A DNA stretch of 64,000 bases, from positions 682,001 to 746,000 of the forward strand of contig NZ_VOAK01000011.1 in NCBI RefSeq assembly GCF_007859075.1, in the 5' to 3' direction. A model generated the notes under the pieces. That model was not told where the DNA came from and did no database searches. It saw only the letters and a program-made list of their open reading frames with translations. Positions within the stretch are counted from its first letter, which is position 1. Every line of letters begins with the position of its first letter. Shown in pieces: positions 40,887 through 48,726 of the stretch. The position numbers were made by a program, and so were the translations under genes. This DNA is from Gemmobacter aquaticus. GTDB taxonomy: Bacteria > Pseudomonadota > Alphaproteobacteria > Rhodobacterales > Rhodobacteraceae.

Positions 40887-40925
40887 GTCCATTTGGACTT
40901 TACATTCAGCTCATATGGACCATAT
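40887..40925. promoter_or_regulatory. Paired palindromes before Xre-RES module
   Basis: GTCCATTTGGAC (40887-40898) and ATATGGACCATAT (40913-40925) share the TGGAC core and are 26 bp apart start to start, all within 60 bp of the antitoxin ATG at 40945. Such arrays upstream of an Xre antitoxin are typical autorepression operators (inference). Confidence 0.6.
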
Positions 40926-40944
40926 TGATTGCATGGAGGTTCCC

Positions 40945-41334
40945 ATGCAAATCGCCGCGCAAATCCCCGAACCCGCCAAACTCACCGCCGTTGCGCTGAA
41001 GGCCTATGCCCGTGTGGCCGATGCCTGGTCGCTTGCACAGAAAGAGGCGGCAGGGCTGGCCGACATGTCGGAGAGCACGTGGAAGCGCGCCCGAAAGCCC
41101 GGCTTTGCGGGAGAGCTGACCAAGGATCAACTTCTGCGTCTGAGCGCGGTCATCGGCATTTACAAGGCACTGGAGCTCTACTTCTCGGCGCCGCTTTCGC
41201 AGTCGTGGATGACCCGACCCAACACCGGCCCACTGTTTGGTGGGGCGCGGCCGATCGACGTTGCGATTGATGGCGGACTGCCGCAGATCCTCGCGGTGCG
41301 GACCTATCTGGATGCGCTCCGGGGCGGGGCATGA
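40945..41334 (+). CDS. Xre/MbcA/ParS-type antitoxin
   Basis: A 129-residue antitoxin. An Xre-like HTH (AWSLAQKEAAGLADMSESTWKRARK, then LTKDQLLRLSAVIGIYKALELYF) is followed by the MbcA/ParS toxin-binding region (GARPIDVAIDGGLPQILAVRTYLDALRGG). It should neutralise the adjacent RES toxin and bind its own promoter. The ATG at 40945 has GGAGG at ideal spacing; the ATG at 40915 would lie within the palindrome and has no ribosome site. ATGA overlap with the toxin gene. Confidence 0.9.
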   Translation: MQIAAQIPEPAKLTAVALKAYARVADAWSLAQKEAAGLADMSESTWKRARKPGFAGELTKDQLLRLSAVIGIYKALELYFSAPLSQSWMTRPNTGPLFGGARPIDVAIDGGLPQILAVRTYLDALRGGA

Positions 41335-42032
41335 AGCGAACCGAGCTTTCGGATCGTGCGCTCGTGCGCCTTCTGCCTGCAACCTATCATAAACCGCCCG
41401 CGCTGCGCGGTTTGGTCGATACCGAAGAAGAGCTTGCCATCCTCGCGATGATAGAGGGGATGACCAGCGCACGCCTGGTGGCCGAGCGCGGGCGCAACCC
41501 CCATCTTGATCCGCGCGAACTGGCATGGCGGCGGCGCAGTCGTGATCTGCGCATCTATGGTGACACCCATGTGAATGCGGCCTTTACCTATACCCGCAAG
41601 GGCGGAAACCGCTTCAACAGCGACGAACGTGGTGCTTGGTATTGCGCCTGGGACGTCATGGTTTCGGTAGCCGAGGTGGCGTGGCACCGGACGCGTGAGC
41701 TGGGCTATGCTGGAACCTTCCATGATCGCGCCCGCTATGTCGAGATTCTGGCCGATTTCATCGGCCAGTTTGACGACCTGACGGACGAGCCTGACCACCC
41801 GGCGCTGCATCCCGACCCAGGTGTGGGTTACCCGCAGGGGCAGGTTCTGGCATTGCAACTGCGACAGGCAGGATCACGTGGGTTGATCTACCCATCCGTG
41901 CGGACACCGGTGCCCGGTGGGCGGTGTCTGGTCTGCTTTGTGCCCGACGCGATCCAGAACGTCCGCCCCGGGGCGTCCTGGGATCTGGTCTGGGAGGGTG
42001 GCCCCGATTACACGATAGCGGCGGTTGGCTAA
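41331..42032 (+). CDS. RES-domain toxin
   Basis: A 233-residue RES-domain protein. The fold signature GGNRFNSDERGAWYCAWDVMVSVAEVAWH (about 91-119, with NRFN, RG and the conserved Glu115) and GSRGLIYPSVR near residue 185 fit. RES toxins break down NAD+ in characterised cases (MbcT, Res). ATGA overlap with the upstream antitoxin completes a type II pair. The N-terminal part carries the Arg in ALVRLLPATYHKPP. Length is above that of minimal RES toxins (about 150), placing it in the longer Xre-RES subgroup. Confidence 0.9.
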   Translation: MKRTELSDRALVRLLPATYHKPPALRGLVDTEEELAILAMIEGMTSARLVAERGRNPHLDPRELAWRRRSRDLRIYGDTHVNAAFTYTRKGGNRFNSDERGAWYCAWDVMVSVAEVAWHRTRELGYAGTFHDRARYVEILADFIGQFDDLTDEPDHPALHPDPGVGYPQGQVLALQLRQAGSRGLIYPSVRTPVPGGRCLVCFVPDAIQNVRPGASWDLVWEGGPDYTIAAVG

Positions 42033-42052
42033 GGCGCCAACCGCCTGCGCGA

Positions 42053-42796
42053 TCAGAAGCGGTAGGTGACGCCGATCACTGGTCCCGACTGGGTGAATGA
42101 CATGGTGCGCCCGTCATCCACCTCGTGGTCAGCGGTCAGATAGCGGTAGCCCGCGCGGATCATCCAGCTGTCGTTGATGGCATAATCCGCCGTCAGCATG
42201 GCTTGCCAGGTCTCGTCATCTCCATCGAACCCGCCGTAGTCGACGAACACGGTGCCCGACCAGCGATCGGCAAGCCGGAACCGCGCGCGCATCCCGACCA
42301 GTGGGTTGATCCAGTCCTCATCCACCGACAGCCCAGTCGAGACCGACGGCACCAACGAGAGGCGCGTGTCGGTATCAAACCAACGAAGACCCGCAGCAAC
42401 GTCAACCTTGACCGAAGGGTCCTCATAGACCCGATACGCGGCATAGACGTTCACGATCGAGGTCGTGAGGTCTGTGTCGACACCGTCAAAGACCGGGCCG
42501 GGCGTCGAATTTTCGAAGGACAGATCCGTGTACATGTAGTCGGCGAGGAAACTCCACTGGCCATTGGTGGCACCGAACGCCCCCATGAAGGCAAAGTCGA
42601 GGTTGGAGAGCGCGTCGCTAAAGCTCAGCGTGCCCTCGATCGACCTGTTCGGGCCCTCGATTCCGGTCGTGGTCTCAGGGGCGAACAGATAGAACGTGGC
42701 ATCGTATTCCCAGGCCCTGTCCTGAGCCATTGCAGGCGCCGCACCGGTAGCCAGTCCTGCCAGCGCCACGGCCACGATCGGTGAAAGCTTCATCAT
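42053..42796 (-). CDS. Outer-membrane beta-barrel protein
   Basis: A 247-residue protein with a signal peptide (MMKLSPIVAVALAGLATGAAPAMAQ) and an 8-to-10-strand barrel pattern of alternating residues: EYDATFYLFAPETTTGIEG, FSFLADYMYTDLSF-like strands, VYAAYRVYEDPSVKVDVAAGLRWFDTDTRL, WMIRAGYRYLTAD and a C-terminal phenylalanine (GVTYRF), the BAM signal. GGAG precedes the ATG at 42796. It lies downstream of, and in line with, the hemolysin-family operon but with its own 363-bp leader, so co-regulation is uncertain. Confidence 0.82.
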   Translation of the reverse strand: MMKLSPIVAVALAGLATGAAPAMAQDRAWEYDATFYLFAPETTTGIEGPNRSIEGTLSFSDALSNLDFAFMGAFGATNGQWSFLADYMYTDLSFENSTPGPVFDGVDTDLTTSIVNVYAAYRVYEDPSVKVDVAAGLRWFDTDTRLSLVPSVSTGLSVDEDWINPLVGMRARFRLADRWSGTVFVDYGGFDGDDETWQAMLTADYAINDSWMIRAGYRYLTADHEVDDGRTMSFTQSGPVIGVTYRF

Positions 42797-43159
42797 CTCA
42801 ACTCCGAAATGCGATTGGTATCTTTCGGGTCCAGAATGCGCGGCGCGTTTGTACAGGCGTTGATGCAGACCCTTTCCGCAATGGTGCATGACGGCGCCTC
42901 GCGCTGTCAATAAAACCATAGGCCCACGCAAATACTTGGGTCTTGATGTTGCATCAATCCATCTGTGTCGGCGGTGGAAGCCCCGGCGGTGATGTAGTCA
43001 CGTTACGAGGTGAACTGCATGAACTGTGCAGGTTCTCAGGGAGCATATGACCGAAGCCTGCGGACCGCTCCGTCCGCCCCTTCGCGGGTGCTGGACAGGA
43101 AAAGACTGCAGGTGAAATCTCGCAGGACAGGCCGCCCCGTCCTGCGATACGCTGGCAGT
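42797..43159. other. 363-bp leader region of the outer-membrane gene
   Basis: No gene is supported in this stretch. It holds a perfect inverted repeat TTGATGTTGCATCAA at 42942-42956, about 145 bp upstream of the barrel gene's start, and a CTGCATGAACTGTGCAGG repeat element near 43015-43032. One or both may be regulatory sites or form the terminator region of the DUF6134-like gene. Confidence 0.45.
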
Positions 43160-43768
43160 TTACCTGAGCACGTAGTCGATCTGCGAGCCGTCGTCCGCCT
43201 GAAAGCGAACATGGACCAGCTTGGCATCGGCAAACCAAAGCTCACGCTGAAGATCGCCGCTAAGGGCAAAGTGCTGCGCCTGGACCGCTCCATGCCCGGT
43301 CTCGACGGTCTCGGTTCCCAGATTGCGCACGGAAATGCGGTCGGTGCTGCCATCGATGGTGTTCAGGATCTGGGTCGATTTGACGATATCGGCGCTCCAG
43401 AGGCTTGCCGGCACCAGCGCTGTTGCGCCCAGTCGAATGCTGTGCGGCGTGCCGTTGTCGTCGGTTGTCGTCTCAATCGCAGCCAGCTTGCCGTTCTTCC
43501 AGGTCTCGGTCCCCGTCTGGTTGAAGTTATAGGCGCTGACACCAATGACCGGCACGCGCACCATCACATCGGTCATGACCGAAACGGTCAGATCATCACC
43601 CTTGCCGCGGAACTTGAGCGTGTAGTCCCCGATGTCGCGCCCCTTGCGGATCACGTCGAATTGCAGCTTGCCGGATTCGGGCACGCTGGCCTTGGGAGCC
43701 GCGATTGCGCCGGTACCGATCATGGCCGCCAGCGCGGCAATCAGGATTGCGGGTTTCGTGCGGGTCAT
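43160..43768 (-). CDS. Exported DUF6134-like protein
   Basis: A 202-residue protein with a signal peptide (MTRTKPAILIAALAAMIGTGAIA). The mature part is beta-rich, LQFDVIRKGRDIGDYTLKFRGKGDDLTVSVMTDVMVRVPVIGVSAYNFNQTGTETWKNGKLAAIETTTDDNG (split here only as a description of order), recalling DUF3108/DUF6134 lipocalin-like folds. It follows the TauD-type gene by 1 bp and ends the hemolysin-family operon. A periplasmic lipid- or product-binding role is plausible but unproven. Confidence 0.75.
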   Translation of the reverse strand: MTRTKPAILIAALAAMIGTGAIAAPKASVPESGKLQFDVIRKGRDIGDYTLKFRGKGDDLTVSVMTDVMVRVPVIGVSAYNFNQTGTETWKNGKLAAIETTTDDNGTPHSIRLGATALVPASLWSADIVKSTQILNTIDGSTDRISVRNLGTETVETGHGAVQAQHFALSGDLQRELWFADAKLVHVRFQADDGSQIDYVLR

Positions 43769-43769
43769 T

Positions 43770-44633
43770 TCAGATCATCCCCATGCCGATGAAAAGGTTG
43801 CGGTTGGCGTCGGCGATGGCGCGGCGGCCATGCATGACGCGGGTATTGTCCAGAATGGCGATGTCGCCATCCTGCCAGTTGATTTCATGCGTGCAGGTCT
43901 CGGCGATCTCACGGATTTCCTCGATTTCATCCGTGCCGACCTCGCTGCCGTCGGCCAGCCGGTAGCGCGGCGGCTGATAGTTGTGCGAGGGGCCAAGCAC
44001 CGCATTGGCAAAGCCAAGGGTGTCACCGCCAAAAGCCGATCCGCGCACCGGATCGACCGTCAGCCGATAGGTCAACGAGCCATCGTCATGCAGTTCGAAC
44101 GCCTGTCCGGGTACGGCCTGCTGGAACTGCAGCACATGCTCCATCGTGACCTGAGAGGGGTCGGAAAGCGCCGGATGCTCGTTCGCCAGATAGCGCTTCC
44201 ACAGCGCCTCGGGCAGAACGCGCTCGACCGTCATCTTTTGCGACCAGCGCGCCTTGCGGGCGTCATCGAAGCCATTCCACACCGCGACACCGTCGCAGAT
44301 GGTGGTTTGCGAGCCCTCAAAGGCTGCCCGTTCGGCGAAGAAGCAGACGATGTCGGGGCAGCGTGGGGTATTGCCGTTCTCGATATGCAGGCCGATGGGG
44401 CCAAGGCCCGCGTCCACCATCTGCGTCTTGTCCGTCGTATGGCTGCGCGCCGGATCGAAGGTCACGCGCGAACACAGCCGCCCGACGAGATCGCCAAAGC
44501 CGTCCATGTCGGGGCGAAATCCGCGGAGCAGAGTCCAGCCGTCGCGGGTCAGGTCACCGCGGATGCGGTCTGCAAGGGCGGGATCGGTCAGCCCTTGCCC
44601 GAAATCGCGCTGGCGCAGGATGTTGTAGTTCAT
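43770..44633 (-). CDS. TauD/TfdA-family Fe(II)/2-oxoglutarate-type oxygenase
   Basis: A 287-residue TauD-like protein. The metal triad is visible as His83-x-Glu85 (GLHIENGN) and distal His268 (NTRVMHGRR), with the 2-oxoglutarate arginine in GRRAI. Using Glu rather than Asp in the HxD/E position is a known variant. AAGGAGACC precedes the ATG at 44633 (a TTG one codon earlier is less likely). It is fourth in the operon after an acyl-activating protein and an SDR, so it probably hydroxylates or otherwise oxidises a small molecule made there. Taurine use is not supported by context. Confidence 0.85.
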   Translation of the reverse strand: MNYNILRQRDFGQGLTDPALADRIRGDLTRDGWTLLRGFRPDMDGFGDLVGRLCSRVTFDPARSHTTDKTQMVDAGLGPIGLHIENGNTPRCPDIVCFFAERAAFEGSQTTICDGVAVWNGFDDARKARWSQKMTVERVLPEALWKRYLANEHPALSDPSQVTMEHVLQFQQAVPGQAFELHDDGSLTYRLTVDPVRGSAFGGDTLGFANAVLGPSHNYQPPRYRLADGSEVGTDEIEEIREIAETCTHEINWQDGDIAILDNTRVMHGRRAIADANRNLFIGMGMI

Positions 44634-44646
44634 CAAGGTCTCCTTT

Positions 44647-45420
44647 TCAGGTCGTTAGGTCGCGCGCGGCGGCGATGACCTGCGGGTCGCGGGCCAGCCG
44701 CGTCAGCGCGCGGTCAATCATGCGCGGGCGCAGGCGTTGCAGGGCAACGAACAGCCGCTCACGGGTGGGGGGGTATGAATCACGCCGGCGCGCGGCGATG
44801 GCGGCCCATGCGTGGCGGGCCACGGCCTCGGGCGTGTCGGCACTCATCGCCATGGGGCCGACGAGTGCGTGGAAGCTATCCATGGCCGGGGTGTGGGTCG
44901 CCCTCGGGGCGATGTAGGTTACGGCTATCCCTTGCGGGGCAACCTCGCGCCGCAGCGCCTCGGAGAACCCGCGCAAGGCGAACTTGGTTGCTGAATAGGC
45001 AGTGAAGAAGGGAAAGCCGATATCCCCGAAGACTGATCCCATGTTGACGACCTGTCCGCGCGCGGTCGTCAGAAGCGGCAGCAGGTCGCGGGTCAACGAG
45101 ATCGGGGCGGCGACATTTACCGCAATCGCCGCCGCAATGGTCGCATCATCCAGATCGGCCAGCGCCCCTGCGGGAACCTGGCCTGCATTGTTGATCAGGA
45201 TATCAAGCCGATCGGTTTCGGTGCAGATGCGGGCGCGGCCTTCGGCTGTGGTGATATCGGCGTCGATGATGCGCGCCGGGCGCGACAGGCGCCCGGCGGT
45301 ATCCCGCAAAGGCTCGGCCCGCCGCCCGACAAGGATCAGGTCGTGCCCATGGCGGTCGGCCTCGGCGGCGAGGGCCTGGCCAATGCCCGACCCCGCTCCG
45401 GTGATCATGACGGTGCTCAT
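44647..45420 (-). CDS. SDR-family oxidoreductase of hemolysin-family operon
   Basis: A 257-residue classical SDR with a complete active site: GAGSGIG (8-14), NNAG (77-80), Ser129, Tyr142 and Lys146 (YSATK). It would reduce or oxidise a keto/hydroxyl group with NAD(P). The ATG overlaps the stop of the AMP-ligase-like gene (ATGA). The C-terminal basic segment (TRERLFVALQRLRPRMIDRALTR) could contact membrane. Confidence 0.88.
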   Translation of the reverse strand: MSTVMITGAGSGIGQALAAEADRHGHDLILVGRRAEPLRDTAGRLSRPARIIDADITTAEGRARICTETDRLDILINNAGQVPAGALADLDDATIAAAIAVNVAAPISLTRDLLPLLTTARGQVVNMGSVFGDIGFPFFTAYSATKFALRGFSEALRREVAPQGIAVTYIAPRATHTPAMDSFHALVGPMAMSADTPEAVARHAWAAIAARRRDSYPPTRERLFVALQRLRPRMIDRALTRLARDPQVIAAARDLTT

Positions 45421-46781
45421 GCTGCGGTCTCCGCAAGTGTAAGGTCCATCAGGGCGCTCGGGTTGCTGGCGACGAGGTCTGCCGCAACGCGGCGGTCGGC
45501 GGTGCCCGAGGGGCGGATCAGCCCATCGCTGCGTGGATCGACGATCAGAAGGGCATCCGGGCGGGCATAGACGGGCAAGGCGCCCAGTCGGGTCTGCAGC
45601 GCGGCAAGGTCAGGCTGCCGGGCAGCGCCGAGCACGAGAACCAATTGGTCCTCGCCAGTCAGCACGAGCGCCGCCACCGGGATCGCGGGATCGGCCAAGG
45701 CTTCGGCCTCGACCCATTCGGGGGCGATGTTGCGGCCCGAGGCGCGCAAGATCATCCCGTCGCGCCGGCCCAGAACGGTCAGGCGTCCATCCTGCAGGCG
45801 GCCCATGTCGCCGGTATGCCAGGCGCCATCCTGCGGCGCGCGGCCAAGATAGCCATCCATGACGGCGGGGCCGTCGATGACGATCTCGCCTGCCTCGATG
45901 CGGATGGTGGCGCCGGGCAGGGGGATCATGCCATCGCCATCCGGCCGCGCGAGGGCCGCGACCGAGCAGCCCTCGGACAGACCGTAGCCTTCGGCCACCG
46001 GCAATCCCAACTCTCGCGCCTCGGCCACCAGCCGGGGTGAGACGGGGGCGCCGCCCACGGCGACCAGCCGCAGACTGTCAGGCACCGGGGCGCCCGCGCG
46101 GATCGCTGCGACCCACAGGGTCAACTGGCGCGGGGCAAGCACCGTCACCGTCGGGCGCACCTGTGCTGCGACCGTGGCGAGGGTTCGGCCATCACCGGTG
46201 AAGATGCTCGCTCCGGCCTCGGGGCTTATGATGCAAGTGGCCCCCGCCACGATGGGCAGATAGACGCCGCAGATCTGTTCAAGGAGTTGCGCAAGCGGCA
46301 GGACCGAGAGGTAGCGATCCTGCGGGCCGGGCGCGATGGCGCGGGACAGTGCGTCGATCTGGGCGCCAAGCTGGCGGTCGCCAAGGATCACGCCCTTGGG
46401 GCGACCCGTTGTTCCAGAGGTGTAGATCACCCGATCCGCGCCACCCGGATAGTCGAGCGTGCCACCGCTTGCGGCCGGCAGCGCCTCAAGCAGCGTTGCA
46501 CCCGAATCGGCCAGCAGATGCTGGACCTGTCCGGGCGAGAAGAACCATGGCACGGGCACGACACGGCAACCCGCAAGGGTTGCGGCCAGATCCGCCACGA
46601 CCATCGGGATGCCATTCAGGCGCAGCCCGACCACGCGTGGCCCATTGCGGAGGACCGTTGCAGCACCTGCCACGCGGGAAGCAAGTTCAGCCCAGGTGAT
46701 GCTGGTCTCGCCATCCGCAAAGGCCACGTCACCGGGACGCATCACCGCGTGATGCGCCAAAGCCTCGAACACAGCCTTCAT
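45417..46781 (-). CDS. AMP-binding (ANL-superfamily) protein with altered A10 motif
   Basis: A 454-residue ANL protein, short for the family. The P-loop is YTSGTTGRPKG (120-130), followed by EGYGLSEG (A5), WHTGD (A7) and GRRDGMILRASGRNI (A8). The A10 motif, normally P-x-x-G-K, reads PSGTADRR, so Thr427 sits where the adenylating lysine is expected by eye alignment. No carrier protein is adjacent. It would activate an acyl group, or do only one half-reaction. Overlaps by ATGA with genes on both sides. Confidence 0.88.
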   Translation of the reverse strand: MKAVFEALAHHAVMRPGDVAFADGETSITWAELASRVAGAATVLRNGPRVVGLRLNGIPMVVADLAATLAGCRVVPVPWFFSPGQVQHLLADSGATLLEALPAASGGTLDYPGGADRVIYTSGTTGRPKGVILGDRQLGAQIDALSRAIAPGPQDRYLSVLPLAQLLEQICGVYLPIVAGATCIISPEAGASIFTGDGRTLATVAAQVRPTVTVLAPRQLTLWVAAIRAGAPVPDSLRLVAVGGAPVSPRLVAEARELGLPVAEGYGLSEGCSVAALARPDGDGMIPLPGATIRIEAGEIVIDGPAVMDGYLGRAPQDGAWHTGDMGRLQDGRLTVLGRRDGMILRASGRNIAPEWVEAEALADPAIPVAALVLTGEDQLVLVLGAARQPDLAALQTRLGALPVYARPDALLIVDPRSDGLIRPSGTADRRVAADLVASNPSALMDLTLAETAA

Positions 46782-47359
46782 GCGACGCGGGCTCCGTGCT
46801 GAATCTCGCCACGTGGCATGAAGTGCAGGCCCTGACTTGCGTCATGAAGCGCGCAAACCCATGGCTCGCTGTCATAATAGCGACCCCAGACCGATGCATC
46901 GGCCACGCGGTCTGGCCGCGCCTGCACCAGGGGCATGAGCGGCACGCCGGTGCGGCGCAGCAGTCGCATCAATGGGCCCGTCGCGGTGAACAGTCCCCAG
47001 CTTCGCCCTTCGATCCGGCCCTGTGCTGTGATCGCCTCGATCAGCGGCAAGGTCGCCATGGGCGCCGGGCAGGCCATCGAGACGACCTCGATCAGGTCGG
47101 CGTCACGCACGGGCCAACCGGCCCGGTCGGTGATTTCGTCAGCCAGCGGGCGGTCAAGGTAGGTCTGCGAAAAGAAACCCTGCGTGTGGTCGCGCGTGCC
47201 TGCGGCGCCAAGAATTTCGCCTTGCGATGACCGTGCCACGGCCAGACGCAGCCGAGGTAGCTTGATTGCCGCGCCGTGAACGCGGGCGAAGTGATGCTCG
47301 ATCATTCGCGCGGCAGCCTGCCATCCGGCATCGTGCCACGATAGGAATTCGACCTGCAT
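46778..47359 (-). CDS. Thermostable-hemolysin-family protein
   Basis: A 193-residue protein of the T_hemolysin (thermostable hemolysin, delta-VPH) family. Conserved landmarks are QTYLDRPL (66-72), IEVVSMA (90-96), WGLFTATGPLMRLLRRTGVPLMPL (121-144, quoted as position range), and WGRYYDSEPWV (158-168). Despite the name, the pattern (central strand-helix, then a C-terminal WGxYY) resembles GNAT/autoinducer-synthase-like acyltransferases more than a pore former (inference). AGGAAC precedes the ATG at 47359. It heads a five-gene operon and has a shared 18-bp box 42 bp upstream. Confidence 0.85.
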   Translation of the reverse strand: MQVEFLSWHDAGWQAAARMIEHHFARVHGAAIKLPRLRLAVARSSQGEILGAAGTRDHTQGFFSQTYLDRPLADEITDRAGWPVRDADLIEVVSMACPAPMATLPLIEAITAQGRIEGRSWGLFTATGPLMRLLRRTGVPLMPLVQARPDRVADASVWGRYYDSEPWVCALHDASQGLHFMPRGEIQHGARVA

Positions 47360-47401
47360 GGTGTTCCTGCTCTCTTGTTGCAGGGCGACCATTGCGACTG
47401 A

Positions 47402-47419
47402 ACCTTGCACCATCCTTAC
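47402..47419 (-). promoter_or_regulatory. Direct-repeat box, candidate response-regulator site
   Basis: On the minus strand it reads GTAAGGATGGTGCAAGGT: two AAGG half-sites 11 bp apart, as bound by OmpR/PhoB-family dimers. It matches 16 of 18 bases of the box at 49433-49450 and sits 42 bp upstream of the hemolysin-family start, in the gap after the histidine-kinase gene. Confidence 0.7.
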
Positions 47420-47469
47420 AGCGGGGCAGGGATTTCAGAGAATTGCACTTTTTCGCAGCCGTGCCGCGC

Positions 47470-48726
47470 TCAGGCGGGCAGGCGTTCCGGTTGATGCAGG
47501 GCGAAGTGCAACTCGTAGCGCACGCGCCCATCCTTGACCGTGCGGGTCATGGGCACATGCATCGCATCCGCCATTGCGTCGATGATCGACAGTCCCAACC
47601 CCAACCCGTCCGACCCCTCGCCACGTTCGAACCTTTCGAGGGGCAGGCTGTCGCGCGTGGTCGGGTTCTCGATCGTCAACATGGCATTTGGGGCAAGGCG
47701 CATGCGCACCTCGCCTGTTCCATGCTCCAGCGCGTTTTCCAGCAGGTTGCGCAGAAGGATTGCCAGCGCATCGGCATCGTTGGGCACGATCAGCTGGTCT
47801 AGGTCGCTGTCGTCAAAGCGGATCGGGTGGCGCCCGGTCGGGCGCAAGTCGTCGATCAGAAGCCTGAGGATGCGCAGCAGATCGCTTGGGCCGCGCCCGA
47901 TGCCCACGCCCGCCTCTAGCCGCGCGAGTTGCAAGAGCCGCTCAACCCGGCGCGTCAACGCATCGACCGTATCGACCGCCGCCAGCGCGTCGGGGTCGGA
48001 CGACAGTTCCAGCCGCCCACGCAGGGCCGCCAGAGGGGTGCGCAACTCATGCGCGGCGTTCGCCACAAAGTCGCGCTCGGCCTTTCGCAGGGTGCCAATG
48101 CGGGCGAGATAGCCGTCAAACGCCTCGGCCAGCGGGCGGAGTTCCTGCGGGAGGCCACCGCTGCCAACGGGCGAGAGGTCATCCGGTCGACGCCCGGCCA
48201 CGGCACTCGCCAAAGCGGTCACGGGTGCCGTGGTCTGGGCCACGAACCGGCGCAGACCAAAGAGCAGCAGAAGAACAAGGGGGATCGCCAGATAGAGAAA
48301 GGCCTCAGCTGCCTCAAACATCTCTTCACGGCGCCAGCCGGTCGAATGGGCGACTTCGATGACCGAACCCTCTGCCGTGCGCCGAAGGATCCGCCAGCCT
48401 GCCGCGTCGTGGAAGCCATCGGTCGCAAGCGGCGCCCATGGCGCAGGTGCGACTGTCTGATCGGGCGAGAGGATTCGCAGGACACGCTCGCCGTTGCTGG
48501 TTTCTACGCCCAGGGCGCGGGGAATGCCCGCGCCTTCCGAAGTGTCGAGATAACTGACGGTCGTTTCGACCAGTGCCATAAGCTCCTGGTCGAACATCTC
48601 ATTCATTTCATGATCCATCGCCACGGCGGCCAGAACGATGGTTGCGATCCACCCGCTCAGAACCAGCAGCACCACCCGCCACGTCAGTCTTTTGCGAAGC
48701 GACCAGGGGCGGGGCGACTGTGTCAT
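47470..48726 (-). CDS. Sensor histidine kinase (PmrB/QseC-like)
   Basis: A 418-residue kinase. Membrane helices at about 14-36 and 142-158 enclose a roughly 105-residue periplasmic sensor. HAMP follows, then the H-box NAAHELRTPLAALRGRLEL (His226), N-box LLRNLLENALEH and G-box GLGLGLSIID. It starts in the stop of the response-regulator gene. The lack of an acidic metal-binding ExxE motif in the sensor leaves the signal open. It should phosphorylate the adjacent regulator. Confidence 0.93.
   Translation of the reverse strand: MTQSPRPWSLRKRLTWRVVLLVLSGWIATIVLAAVAMDHEMNEMFDQELMALVETTVSYLDTSEGAGIPRALGVETSNGERVLRILSPDQTVAPAPWAPLATDGFHDAAGWRILRRTAEGSVIEVAHSTGWRREEMFEAAEAFLYLAIPLVLLLLFGLRRFVAQTTAPVTALASAVAGRRPDDLSPVGSGGLPQELRPLAEAFDGYLARIGTLRKAERDFVANAAHELRTPLAALRGRLELSSDPDALAAVDTVDALTRRVERLLQLARLEAGVGIGRGPSDLLRILRLLIDDLRPTGRHPIRFDDSDLDQLIVPNDADALAILLRNLLENALEHGTGEVRMRLAPNAMLTIENPTTRDSLPLERFERGEGSDGLGLGLSIIDAMADAMHVPMTRTVKDGRVRYELHFALHQPERLPA

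Noticed and set aside
43770-44633. Taurine dioxygenase (tauD) as a specific name
   Set aside because: There is no taurine transporter or regulator nearby and the gene is embedded in a biosynthetic-looking operon; only the superfamily is supported.
46778-47359. Calling the thermostable-hemolysin-family protein a cytolysin
   Set aside because: It has no signal peptide or pore-forming features and is encoded among metabolic enzymes; the name reflects family history only.
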